DNA from: Diphasiastrum complanatum
Lineage: Eukaryota; Streptophyta; Lycopodiopsida; Lycopodiales; Lycopodiaceae
Direction: 5' to 3'
Assembly: GCA_029204225.1 (NCBI GenBank)
Contig: CM055111.1
Location: 45,769,255 to 45,833,254 of the forward strand
DNA length: 64,000 nt
The position numbers and the translations under genes are program-made. The notes below the pieces were generated by a model that was not told where the DNA came from, made no database searches, and saw only the letters and a list, made by a program, of their open reading frames with translations. Each line of letters starts with the position of its first letter. Position 1 is the stretch's first letter. Below are positions 23,373 through 33,240 of the stretch, piece by piece.

Positions 23373-24206
23373 TGATAAATTTTACAATTTTAAGGACAAT
23401 AATGATTGTACTTAACAATCATAGAGAGTTATTGGTTGCTTAATCAATGGATCTATCAAGTTCTACACATTAGATCTTGATCTAGATTCACTACACATGG
23501 ATTTAAGCAAGAGCAATGGATCAACACATCATAAATTAGTGAGAGCGGCCTCACACGTGTGGATTATTGTCCACAGTATGGCCTGCACCTAAAACAACAA
23601 GTACAATAGTCCTAGATAGCAATCACTCATAGAAATCACAAGACAAATGACTAGAAATCTCACAAAAGTGTAGAATGCAAAATTCTCATCAATTTTCTTA
23701 ACAAAATGATGATCCTTTTATGGATCAAGTACATCCACGAGTTTGGTACAGTCCAACAGGTCTTCACACGTGTGAAGAGTGCCACATCACTCAGATCTAT
23801 CCATTTGATCCTCATCCAAAAGTTGACCTTCTAGAATATGGCTAAAATCCAAAAAGCTAGTCTCCTAGAATATAGGAATATTCCCTACAAAATAGGATCT
23901 AAAGAAAATGGTCAACTCTTATCTTCTAGTACTCTATACACACGTGTGAACGTCCACTTGCCATGTGGGAGCATTTACTCATGCACAAGCAAGGAAAAGC
24001 TAATTTCTAGGTGACTAGTCAACGTGACTAAAAAACTAGTCATATCATGTTCACACTAACTAGATTGATACAAAATCAATCTAGATATATTCAAGTATGA
24101 AAAGTACATCCTTTCACATGTGTGAAATCAGATCATCAACATTATTCTAATGTTTTATCAATATTTACAATAACCAATGTCAAGTGAGAAGTGACAATTT
24201 TCAACA
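23373..24206 (-). repeat. 5' LTR of the nested copia element
   Basis: 834 bp with the same ends as the 3' LTR. The palindrome CTTCACACGTGTGAAG recurs at 23762-23777, with further CACACGTGTG motifs at about 23550 and 23939. Confidence 0.92.
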
Positions 24207-24211
24207 CCAAG
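24207..24211. repeat. target-site duplication CCAAG, right copy
   Basis: Matches 20340-20344 exactly, flanking the nested copia element on its 5' LTR side. Confidence 0.92.
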
Positions 24212-24330
24212 CCTCCTTGGCAGTAGTGCATGTACTGATCTCCCTTAACACTTCTTTTGTGACATTCATTTTTATGAAGTGAAGAGCAATTCTAGTTCTC
24301 TTCTTGAATGTTGCAGCTTCATTCTATCTT
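24207..24330 (-). pseudogene. host copia element D: gag N-part
   Basis: The - strand gives FKKRTRIALHFIKMNV, LREISTCTTAKEAW and then the CCAAG boundary; the same protein resumes at 20344. The first part of gag is damaged or missing upstream of about 24330. It proves that the nested copia landed inside another copia gag. Confidence 0.88.
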
Positions 24331-25030
24331 GAATTTGGATCTAGCGTCTATCAAATGTTGAAGCACATGCAAGTATGAAGTCTATCTCTCCCACGTGTTT
24401 CAAAGAACTGAAAAACTCTCTAGGAACTTACTTTCAACTCAAACACAATAATATGTGTGAAATGAAATGTCTAAGACCTCACAAAACTTGACTTTATCCA
24501 ATTCTACTTGATTGATAATAAAAATTAAGAATATTGGTGAAAAGAACTGATGTGTGCTCACTTTGGCATATCACACGAGATGACTACATTCCCTATCTCT
24601 TTGATTGCCTAAAACTCTTTTGAAAACAGATGAAATTGATCTAAAAACTTGAGCAACACAATCTTCTCTTCAATACCTATCCAACAAGCAATAGAACATC
24701 AAATTTGGACCATTTTTTGAGAAGTAGCACTCAAACAAAGAGGGCTGATTTCACACATGTGAGCTCTCTGTCCGTACAAGGCTCAGCTGAAGCAAATCAA
24801 TCTTGATTTGGACCATTCCTTGAGAAGTAGCAAAGAGGGCTGATTTCACACGTGTGAGCTCTTTGTCCGTACAGGGCTCAGCTGAAGCAAATTAATCTTG
24901 ATTTGATCCACTTATGATCCACAGATGGTTTGATTGTCAGCGAGTTTGAATACCTTTCTCAAATTTGAGTTCCTGCAAGCAAAAGCACTTAAGATCTGAT
25001 GTATGCACCCTCACCTCTACAAAGCACAAA
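24331..25030 (-). other. leader of host copia element D
   Basis: Non-coding region between the gag start and primer site. It contains a tandem duplication at about 24710-24900: two units sharing TTTGGACCATT, GAGAAGTAGCA, AAAGAGGGCTGATTTCACAC and GTCCGTACA(A/G)GGCTCAGC. Each unit has the CACA(C/T)GTGTGA palindrome. Confidence 0.7.
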
Positions 25031-25070
25031 GCTCTGATACCATGTGAAGTTTTTAGCATGTGTGAACTTC
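25031..25070 (-). other. primer-binding site and LTR stub of host copia element D
   Basis: TGGTATCAGAGC on the - strand at 25031-25042, preceded in sense direction by an LTR end AAACTTCACA. Only about 28 bp of LTR remain before unrelated sequence starts. Confidence 0.8.
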
Positions 25071-25080
25071 ACTACACACC

Positions 25081-25165
25081 CTACAGGATCTATGGCATCA
25101 AAGGACAGTCTGCAAGTGAGTGCTACAAGAAGAAGAGAGATCAAGGAGACAAGCAAGGTAATCTT
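25081..25165 (+). pseudogene. copia zinc-knuckle fragment
   Basis: About 85 bp read YRIYGIKGQSASECYKKK and then RDQGDKQGNLT, clearly the gag zinc-knuckle region of copia family 1 (FYCGIKGH...ECYKKKREQGERQGNLT there). The second Cys has become Tyr and the His has become Gln, so the knuckle could not bind zinc. It is wedged between a - strand copia LTR stub and a + strand gypsy integrase. Confidence 0.75.
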
Positions 25166-25170
25166 ACTCA

Positions 25171-25830
25171 TCCTGCAATCAGGATGTTGGTGGCCAACGA
25201 TTCATAAAGATACGGAGGAATACATGAAAAGGTGCGATGTGTGCCAAAGGGCAAGGAGACCAACGAGATTGAACTATGATCTACTGCACCCAGTCTCAGC
25301 CCAAGCACCATTTGAAAAATGGGGATTGGATTATATTGGTCCAATTCACCCTGCAGCAAGGAGTTCCCAGGTTTGATACATAATCGTAGCCACAGACTAC
25401 CTCACCAAATGGGTAGAAGCCAAGGCAGTAAGAGTAGCTGATGCTAGGACCACTGCCAAGTTCCTTTATGAAAATATCATTGCGCGCTTCGGATGCCCGA
25501 TGGAGCTAGTCACTGATCGCGGAAGCCATTTCATCAACGAGACCATCAAGGTCCTGTTGGAGGAATTCTTCGTGATCCACAGAACCAGTACGCCTTATTA
25601 TCCTCGTGGTAATGGGCAAGCAGAATCATCCAATAAGATCCTGTGTAGCGTGCTCACGAAAACAGTTGAAGCTAGCAGATTGGATTAGGAACATAAGTTG
25701 CATGTTGCACTGTGGGCATTCAGGACAGCATATAAAGGAAGCACTGATCAAACACCCTTCCAATTGGTATATGGTCAGAATGCTGTAATGCTAGTACAGT
25801 TTTTAGTTCCTTCATTTAGAAGATAATGAT
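25171..25830 (+). pseudogene. Ty3/gypsy integrase (nearly intact core)
   Basis: Integrase inserts element cDNA into chromosomes. Visible are the end of the zinc domain (CDVCQRARRP), the core with GLDYIGPI, VATDYLTKWVEA, TDRGSHF and GNGQAESSNK (all three acidic residues present), and AFRTAYKGSTDQTPFQLVYGQ. Stops occur only at 25374-25376 (TGA where Arg CGA is expected, a CpG-type change) and 25686-25688 (TAG where Trp is expected). The N-terminal part, RT and protease are missing upstream. Downstream it runs directly into ORF3. Confidence 0.92.
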
Positions 25831-27305
25831 GACGGGATTCCACAGTCGTAGGGGTCGATACAACACAAGCCCTTGCCAGTGCCAGTGTACCGGCTGCTCC
25901 CACGGACCTAACAATGACGTACCAAACTCTGGAAAAATACATCCTAGATGTGGTAGCGGCCAAAGCTATTCTAGAAAGCAGGGTACTACACTTGGCGACA
26001 AGTAATACACAACTGTGAGCAGACCTCACCAAGATGCAGCAAGAGCTGATTTTGGCTCAGCAACACGAACAAGCAAGGCACTAGGAGACTGCCAAGCTGA
26101 AGCAGAAGGAGGAGGGCCTCAACAAATATATCCAAAGCCTCTCCAACGCGCTGACTGAGGCCTCCATGAAGGCGCATGAGCTTCAAGCTGAAGCGTCCCA
26201 ACGACTTGTCCCCATTCAGACGCAACTTACCCTTTTGGAAGCAGAGAATATGCACCTGGGGACGGAGGTCAAAGCCCTACAAGACAAAAAGCTCGTCTGG
26301 TTAGCTCAACTTGCACCGGACTCAAGGCCGCTTTCTCAATCAGAGATGAATCTTCTACGGCGTCAGGTGTAGGTTTATAGCCAAACCTTAAATAGCTACC
26401 AGGCAGAGTTCAACAAGTATCAGACAAGCGCAACACATGAGCTCACCCAGGCCAAGCAAGCCCTCAAGGCATGCCAAAAATTCAGGCCTAGTCCACCCCT
26501 ATGGTATTTCCACCGCCGCCTAATTTTGACGTTGCGCAGGCTAGTACCAGCCAAGATCAAAGCTAGTAGGCAGCAGGGGGATCTCAACCCAAGACCAAGG
26601 GCAGACGGATGCAACTGCTGAGCCGCAAGACCAGGACCAAGGCGTAACCACCAGCCAAAGCCAAACAACATCATCCAGAGGTTCGCGTACGATATCTGCC
26701 AGCCAGGCCTTCCGAAGACCGAAGTCCATGGAGGAGAAAATCAATGAATTTTTATCAAAGTATCCCCACGAGTCATCAAGAGGCGGTTGGCAGATATCGT
26801 TTTCTGCTCAGACAATCAAGGGCAAAGAACTGCAAGTGTTACCCGCCCTCCGACTACAACCAGAGTGGCATCAGCAGTTATTTGAAAGAGATCCTACGGC
26901 CATCAGGGCCTATGTGACAAGTCCACAACAATTACGGGTGAACGCGCACTTTCTGCCATGTACACAAAGATCCAAATGGGTGGAATGCGGCACCCCTCTG
27001 GACAAAATCACACTTCACAATTTTAATTGACCGATCATACCATCACAATATGGGTGGACGACGGATGTAGATGCCAGAAGGGCTCTCACCACGTTCGAAA
27101 ACCAGTATATTCATTGCCTTGATCCCACAGTCCGCGTGACAGCCACTTATGCCTGGGACTTAGAACACCTTATGGGGATCGAAACTAAATGGGATGATTT
27201 TCTTTCAGCAATATTTTTTGATCCTAATAAGGCGCTAGCTTCCGACAAAGTCAAAGATCAGCTGCCAATCGCTCGTGTATATTACCGAGCTGCATTTGTT
27301 GATAG
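25826..27305 (+). pseudogene. Ty3/gypsy ORF3 copy 2, directly behind integrase
   Basis: Unrecognised protein in a few broken frames. Order: acidic start (DNDDGIPQ), Ala/Thr/Pro linker, long Gln/Glu/Leu-rich coiled coil (TKMQQELILAQQHEQ, ALTEASMKAHELQAEAS, FNKYQTSATHELTQAKQAL), a Pro/Gln-rich stretch, then a C-terminal domain from FRRPKSMEEKINEFLSKYP at about 26710. That domain includes GGWQISFSAQTIKGKE, LFERDPTAIRAYVTS, KWDDFLSAIFFDPNKALAS and VYYRAAF. At 27305 it breaks off and segment K begins. Position after integrase and before the LTR is where env-like or other additional ORFs lie in some plant gypsy elements. No membrane span or signal peptide seen. Confidence 0.7.
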
Positions 27306-28120
27306 ATCCCCTGCTCCAGAGGACCTGTTGTTTACTTTTTTGCTTCTTGCCTACAGATCTATTTCTTGTCTGTTATTAGGCTCGTTTGGGCATTACTTGA
27401 CTGTTTCTTATGTGTTACAAAGCCCAGGCCAGACAAAAACGGACTGAATAACTCTGTAATATAGATTTTCTTTGTCCTGCTTGTCAGAGGACTACTCAGG
27501 GACATCACTCTTGAACGCACTTACATTCTACATAGGATGCAAGCCAAGAACGCTCATTCACAGATCAGCATGCAAACCAATGAATGTTCAGTAGTTTCTA
27601 CTGCTACTTACTCTAAAAACGAATTGAAATCAGATCCTACACTACACTGAACTGAGCTACATTTGCATAAACTGATAAACAAGAAACAAGAACTAATCTA
27701 CAGCATGTTAGAAGTCCAAGAATCAAGAAATTAACCAACTTTTGATTTTTGGACATCCCAAGAACATCAAGAACTAGAATGTTAGAGAATATGCAAGATT
27801 TATGCCACATTTCTAGCCTCTTTAGTTTACTTGAATGCTGGCTCCTACATTAATCCACAAGAAAACAAGAAATCTAATCCACAACTAGGAAAGCAAGAAA
27901 ACTATTCCACTCTAAATCCACAACCACACACAATATGAATCGAAGGGCATGATCGTAGGGGCATCACTCAAGAAAACCATCATGATCAAGGAGCTTAGTG
28001 TAGCATCAAACTCATGGAAAATCTTCTTATTAAGCATGGAGTAGATACAATGCAAAAAGCTCCTCTTCACAAAGAGGGAGTCTCTTAAATAAGCAAGAGA
28101 GCTCCTTAGGTGGCATCCTT
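27306..28120 (-). repeat. segment K, copy 1 (unknown retroelement or LTR segment)
   Basis: Reads on the - strand in parallel with 44524-45710 (+). Shared parts are AGGATGCCA, TAAGGAGCTCTC, a TATA-like TATTTAAGAGA, CCCTCTTTG, GAGGAGCTTT, TTGTATCTACTCCATGCT, CTCCTTGATCATG and GGCTCGTTTGGGC. The promoter-like part suggests an LTR. It lacks the 380-bp insert present in the other copy. Both boundaries are abrupt: gypsy ORF3 at 27305 and copia integrase at 28121. Confidence 0.6.
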
Positions 28121-29784
28121 TCCATTTCATTCTTGAACTTGACAAATGCAGCAAACACTTCATCCTTACTTTTAAGAAGATAGATCCAAGTATACCTACT
28201 AAAGTCATCAATGAAAGTTGCATACATCTTTGCCCCACCATTGCTAGTTGTACTAGAAGAATGAATATCAGAATGCACAAGTTGAAAAGCTTCTTTAGAT
28301 CTAGAAGTAGATCTAGAATAAGCAAGTCTATGAGATTTGGACAAGGCACAATGTTCACAAACACTATTGTTTGCAACAAGACTTTTAGGGAGACCAAGAA
28401 CAAGCTCTTTCTTTGCCATTACCTCCAAAGATTTGAAGTTGGGATGGCCCAACCTCTTGTGCCAAACTTCTTGGTTTGTCAATTGCTCCCTAGCCATACA
28501 TCCTTCATGATTAGAGATCACACATGCATCAAGCTTGAAAAGTTTACCATGCCTCCTACCTTGAGCAATCAAGGATCCACATTTACTTATCAAACATGCA
28601 TCTCCAATGAACTCCACATCAAGTCCTTTGTCAATCATTTGACTTACACTAAGCAAATTCTTAGTGATTGAAGGAATGTACAAAACATTTTCAAGATTTG
28701 CTTTCCTATTTGTTGAAAGGGAAATAGGAATAGTGCCTATGCCTTTGATGTCACATTGACCATCATTTGCAGTGTAGATGATGTTACCTTCTCCCTCATA
28801 AGACAATAAGGATGTAAAGTATTCCTTATGTCTTGTCATGTGAGATGAGGCTCCACTATCAATCCACCAAGGATCATTATCATCTATGTTGGCTAACAAA
28901 CTTGAAGTCATAACAAGTGATTCACATGTGTTATGTTCTTCCTCATCTATTGTAAGATTTCCTTGCCTCTCTCCTTGCTCTCTTTTCTTCTTATAACATT
29001 CATTTGCAAAATGACCTTTTATCCCACAATAAAAGCACTTGAACTTTGACTTATTGTTCTTAGTAGAAGAGGAAGAGGAAGAGTGATCATCATGGTCAAA
29101 GTTACCACCTTTGGACCATTTCCCTTTGCCTTTACCTTTGCCCTTGAATTTGCCTTTTGTGAAGAAAGCCTCTTCACCTCCACCTTGCAAGGATGCACCA
29201 TCAAGCTTTGATTGCAACCTATGTTCTTCAGCCAATAAGATTTCTTGCAAGTCAACCACACTTGGCAAGACTCTTTGAATGGCAAAACTTTGCACAAGGT
29301 TAGCATGTTCATTTAGCAAACCATTCAACATAACTTGGACTATTTCACCATCTTTTATGTTCTCATCAATGCATGCTAAATCATCACTTAGGGACTTAAC
29401 TCTCAAGATAAATGCATGAGCACTTTCACCCTCTCTTTGCCTACTAGAAAATATTTGTCTCCTTAGGGTCAATACCCTAGATGTGGACTTTGATTCAAAG
29501 AGCTTCTTTAAGGCATTCCATGCCTCACTTGCACTTTGACACTTTCCAACTTCCTTGAGAAGTTCATTTGTAACATTCATTTTAATGATATGAAGAGCCC
29601 TTTTGGCCTTCTTATCAAACCTTTGTTGCTCTTGAAGTGTGAGAGGTCTCTCTTCAATTTCTGCAACTATGTCCATGAGTTCATTCAACTCAAGTAAGGA
29701 CTCCATCCTCACTTTCCAAGTAGAGTAGTTTGATGAACTCAACCTTTCACTAGACTCTAGCATGATCCCACCATTGGAAGCCAT
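28030..29784 (-). CDS. copia family 1 gag-protease-integrase start, 584-codon open frame
   Basis: Longest uninterrupted run of copia gag-pol here. ATG 29784 (MASNGGIMLES). Gag covers residues about 1-245 (WKVRMESLLEL, LHIIKMNV, NLVQSFAIQR), zinc knuckle CFYCGIKGHFANECY about 248-262, protease WWIDSGASSHMT about 306-317, pre-integrase VWHKRLGHPNFKSL about 435, and the integrase start with HSDIHSSS and FIDDFSRYTW about 503-530. After FVKFKNEME the copia sequence ends at 28121 and the last 30 codons are segment K. Second and third catalytic residues of integrase, RT and RNase H are absent. The 5' LTR and primer site are preserved, so gag and protease could in principle be made. Confidence 0.88.
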   Translation of the reverse strand: MASNGGIMLESSERLSSSNYSTWKVRMESLLELNELMDIVAEIEERPLTLQEQQRFDKKAKRALHIIKMNVTNELLKEVGKCQSASEAWNALKKLFESKSTSRVLTLRRQIFSSRQREGESAHAFILRVKSLSDDLACIDENIKDGEIVQVMLNGLLNEHANLVQSFAIQRVLPSVVDLQEILLAEEHRLQSKLDGASLQGGGEEAFFTKGKFKGKGKGKGKWSKGGNFDHDDHSSSSSSTKNNKSKFKCFYCGIKGHFANECYKKKREQGERQGNLTIDEEEHNTCESLVMTSSLLANIDDNDPWWIDSGASSHMTRHKEYFTSLLSYEGEGNIIYTANDGQCDIKGIGTIPISLSTNRKANLENVLYIPSITKNLLSVSQMIDKGLDVEFIGDACLISKCGSLIAQGRRHGKLFKLDACVISNHEGCMAREQLTNQEVWHKRLGHPNFKSLEVMAKKELVLGLPKSLVANNSVCEHCALSKSHRLAYSRSTSRSKEAFQLVHSDIHSSSTTSNGGAKMYATFIDDFSRYTWIYLLKSKDEVFAAFVKFKNEMERMPPKELSCLFKRLPLCEEELFALYLLHA

Positions 29785-30946
29785 GATTCTAATGTTTCTT
29801 CAACTTTTAGGTTCTGTCCTAAAGCACTTAGCACTCACTTTTCTCTCAACAAATGATAGATAAAGAGATCTATGAAGATTTAGGACCCTAAAACACTTCT
29901 ATCTTGAACCTAGATGGTTTCCAAGCATAGAAAGGAAGATTGAAACACATGCAACACTTTGCACACACTAAGAATGGATTACAAAATCAAACCAACCTGA
30001 ACACACTCTTGCTTAAGCTCTCAAACTTTCCAGCAAGTGACCAAATCAAGTTATGGTGTGAAGAGTTACTTGCATTCTTAGAAAATACCCAAAACTAGGA
30101 TGCCAAGATTACCTAGTAATGAACAAACTTGATCAACATATGATCAACACACTAAGATATTGATTCAACCTGTAAAACCACATGTAAACCACACTTCTAA
30201 AAGTTTATAAACTCCAGCAAGTGATAAATACAAGATTTAGAGGTGAATGAATGAGCACACTTAGTGAATCACAAGACTAGCTTCACTATCTTGTCAAATC
30301 TTGGTGTTTAGATGTAGATCTAAGATCACTTCACATGAGAATGTTCCTCAACCTGTTAAGAACCTGAAAACACACTTGCATAATGGTTAACACCTTCCAG
30401 CAAATGCTCCAATCAAATTACATAAGGAGAGTTACTTACATGCTCAACAAAGTACACCAAAATTTATGCCAAAATTGATGACAATCTTTACAATATGCTC
30501 TTCACAATGGAGCTTACAATATGTTCACCCAAAAAAGGGGATCTTTCATCCAAATGGGAGCTTTGCTCAGCCTTTAGGAGAATTACAAACTCACTCCAAA
30601 GAGCATTTGTCATCCACTTAAGGGGAAGGTTCATCCACTTAAGGAGAATGTTCATCCAAAAAATGGAGATTGTCAATAATATAATGGAAAGAACATTGTT
30701 AGTATTGAATATGCACAAGCCTCACAATCAACAAATGATTAGATGTGATGATCTGATCAAAAATAGCTTCTTCTCAATCTTTGATCTTCAATAGACCTGA
30801 AATACGCTTTGGATCTACAAGTTCAACTCACAAAACGAAGGTTAGTAAGATTTGATCAACAATGCAATGCATAATCATGCTAGAACTTGATCAAACATCC
30901 AAATATCACCAAAAATGGAATACTTACTGTAAATAGAAGCCAACCA
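29785..30946 (-). other. copia family 1 leader
   Basis: About 1.16 kb of untranslated sequence between primer site and gag ATG, collinear with 4673-5766. Its first about 60 bases after the primer site are missing from the 4-kb copy. Confidence 0.7.
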
Positions 30947-30958
30947 GCTCTGATACCA
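30947..30958 (-). other. primer-binding site, copia family 1
   Basis: TGGTATCAGAGC (- strand) immediately after the LTR end TTTTTCACA; initiator tRNA-Met type. Confidence 0.92.
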
Positions 30959-31613
30959 TGTGAAAAATACAGATCCTAAGTGGATCTAAACTCTAAGATC
31001 ATTGGCTTGAATGCTTGCACTCCAAACTACATAAGCTAGGAATTGGCAACACATTCTATGCTACCTAGAATGCAAAGAACTTGATCAAAAAGCATTTATC
31101 ACAAATGGAAACTTCCATAAACATCAAGTGCGGCCCAAAATAACATTATACAGTCCATAATACATCAGCCTACCACTTTTGGAAAGCACCTAAGATCATA
31201 CACAATAGCTTGAAGACAATACACACAACAATGCTCTCAATGGAGGAAGAAACAATGACAATGATCTATTGATCTCAATGAAGCATACAAAAGGTTTCTC
31301 CAACCTGTTCTCCACGACTTCCCTACTATTTATGGATGAGGAAGATGACTCTCTCTCCTCTCTCTAGAAGGTACTTGACCCTAGATATTCCCTATATAGG
31401 AAAAATAGCTAAAAATGGCTTATATGACCAAAATACATCAAAATGGTCTCATTTTGAAGGGTATGAAGTTTGACACTTCATCATACTGAAAAAATATAGT
31501 AAATAAAAACATTGTGGCCTGGTTCACACGTGCAAAACTCCAGAACCAAAACTATTTACAATTTTAGCCAATTTAGGTCTCAAACTAGCTAGGAAATGTT
31601 GACAATTTTCACA
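30959..31613 (-). repeat. 5' LTR, copia family 1
   Basis: 655 bp with ends TGTGAAAATTG...TATTTTTCACA, an 8-bp terminal inverted repeat. Matches 4119-4672 and about 43490-44146. Joined at 31614 to unrelated + strand sequence. Confidence 0.9.
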
Positions 31614-32090
31614 ATCAGTGTGGGTGGGGTGGTGACTTTATCTGGCTGACCGGTGACTTGAGATATTGTCATATGGGAATTTCCCATGCCCTGTCTGCAA
31701 GCTGCAAGTGTTGTTGAAGCTTTGGCCCGTTTTGGACTTGGTGGAGGGTGATATTTCTCAAGAGATATCCAAGTATTGTCATCGGCTGCTTGTTCTTAAT
31801 GCACTCATGAAGGCAGTTCGAAACAAACTATGCCCAATCATAGAGGTTCGGGGCATGCAGTCGTGAATCTGCCATCATGTAAAACAGGGACATGGGTACC
31901 CTCTGCAACTTGGTTCTTGGTCGTTGTGTGCACTTTGTCAAGTACGCACATGCCGCTTGTAGTTGTGGATCATTGATTGCTTTGACTCAATACCCGTCTG
32001 CACCACTGTGAATGTCATTTTCAAAATGATATGACTACTAACTATGTTTAGGGTACTACAGCATCAGCCCGGCAAGGCAGACCAAAGTTT
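31614..32090. other. unassigned sequence before a gypsy gag
   Basis: Contains a 66-codon + frame at 31666-31866 with a Cys pair (CPVCKLQ) but no family that I recognise. It may be an upstream, unrecognisable part of the gypsy gag. Confidence 0.35.
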
Positions 32091-33240
32091 GCACCAAGAA
32101 GACATAATTCTCCTGAATTTGTTGGACCAGCGAAGTCCCAACTAAACCAGTGTCGGGCAACTATTGTAACTATTGAGAGCCGGGACATTTTTCACCTGAC
32201 TGTCCTCAGCCACAAAAGCCGATTGGTTATGTACCATTATGTTCGAATTGTAGAGAGCCTGGTCACAAGTATCCTGACTACTCTCATCCGCAGAAGCCGC
32301 GATCCAAATATCAATATGTAGCAACACCAACTATTGCAGACTCGAAAGCGAAAGCTTCGACTGATGCTGGTGTGCAGAGAATTGAAGTTATTGAAGAAAA
32401 ATTGGCGAAAACAGAAGATTAGTCTTGGCCAAGTGACGTGGAAAAATTATTCAAAGTCACAAAAAGAAGCAAAAGCTCCTCGAAACCTGACCAGAAATCT
32501 TCGACGAAGCACAGAAAGTCCTCGAAGAAGAAATCTTCTAGTAAAATGACGAACAAATCTATGACTAAGGAAGATCTTAAAGATGACCCCGACTATGACC
32601 ACGATGCTGCAAAGTTATTTGCAAAAGATATCTCATCAGAGGCAAAAAAAATATCAACGCTGAACTTCAGTCAGCTGCTGCAGAGAAGGTGGTCACTTTC
32701 GAGGAAGGGGACGACAAAATCACGTAGACAAAATTGTTTAGTGTTGTTATTGATAAGCCAATCTCGAAATCGAAGACGAAGGACTATGATATCGTGACTG
32801 ATATTGGATCTCTTCGTCCGAACATTACGTTTGAGCAGCTGTTGGCAAATAACACTTATTACATAAAGCAACTGAAAGGTCTTTCTACACCAAAAAGGAA
32901 GAAAAAAAATTCTTTGCCAGATGCTGGTGTTCTGTCTATTGATTTAGGTGATCTCGGTGCACCTGAAATTGATATTACCATTTCGGGATGCCTGATTGAA
33001 AAAGTGCCAATTGACTCTGGTTCAAGTGTGAACATAATAACAAATAGAAGACACAACTCATGCTTTGGGGCTGACTAAACCGACATAGCGAAACATCAAG
33101 TTAGTTGATTCGACACGACGAAAACCTATTGGAGAACTGAAGGATGTCACTGTTTACATTCAAGCCAAGCCATTCACAATGAATTTCATAGTTATCAAAC
33201 CACTCGGTTTGTCATCCTATCTGTGTTGATTGGACGACCC
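32091..33240 (+). pseudogene. Ty3/gypsy gag zinc knuckles and protease (5' part of split element)
   Basis: Two CCHC knuckles at about 32155-32300: the first has its second Cys changed to a TGA stop (CNY-stop-EPGHFSPDC), the second ends in Tyr instead of Cys (CSNCREPGHKYPDY). A Lys/Ser-rich basic stretch follows (RSKSSSKPDQKSS). The protease has ISGCLIEKVPIDSGSSVNII with the DSG active site at about 33010, and VLIGRP at 33223-33240. Gag binds RNA, protease cuts the polyprotein. The frame is broken several times. The protein stops after VLIGRP and related sequence resumes near 34275. Confidence 0.85.

Larger units (their letters stand above)
20345..24206 (-). mobile_element. nested, internally deleted copia element with both LTRs
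   Basis: A complete insertion of 3862 bp in - orientation: 5' LTR 23373-24206, primer site 23361-23372, gag and start of protease, a large deletion, then RT end and RNase H, polypurine tract next to 21077, and 3' LTR 20345-21076. It is flanked by CCAAG on both sides and splits the gag of host element D between AKEAW and TLKTIYE. Integrase and most of RT are lacking, so any movement after the deletion needed proteins from elsewhere. LTRs differ at about 4 percent of the positions I compared by eye, apart from indels. Confidence 0.93.

Noticed and set aside
28261-28671. 136-codon + frame opposite the copia integrase
   Set aside because: Antisense shadow of the well supported - strand copia frame.
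31666-31866. 66-codon + frame with CPVC
   Set aside because: Only one Cys pair and no matching second pair; cannot be assigned to any zinc-binding family.
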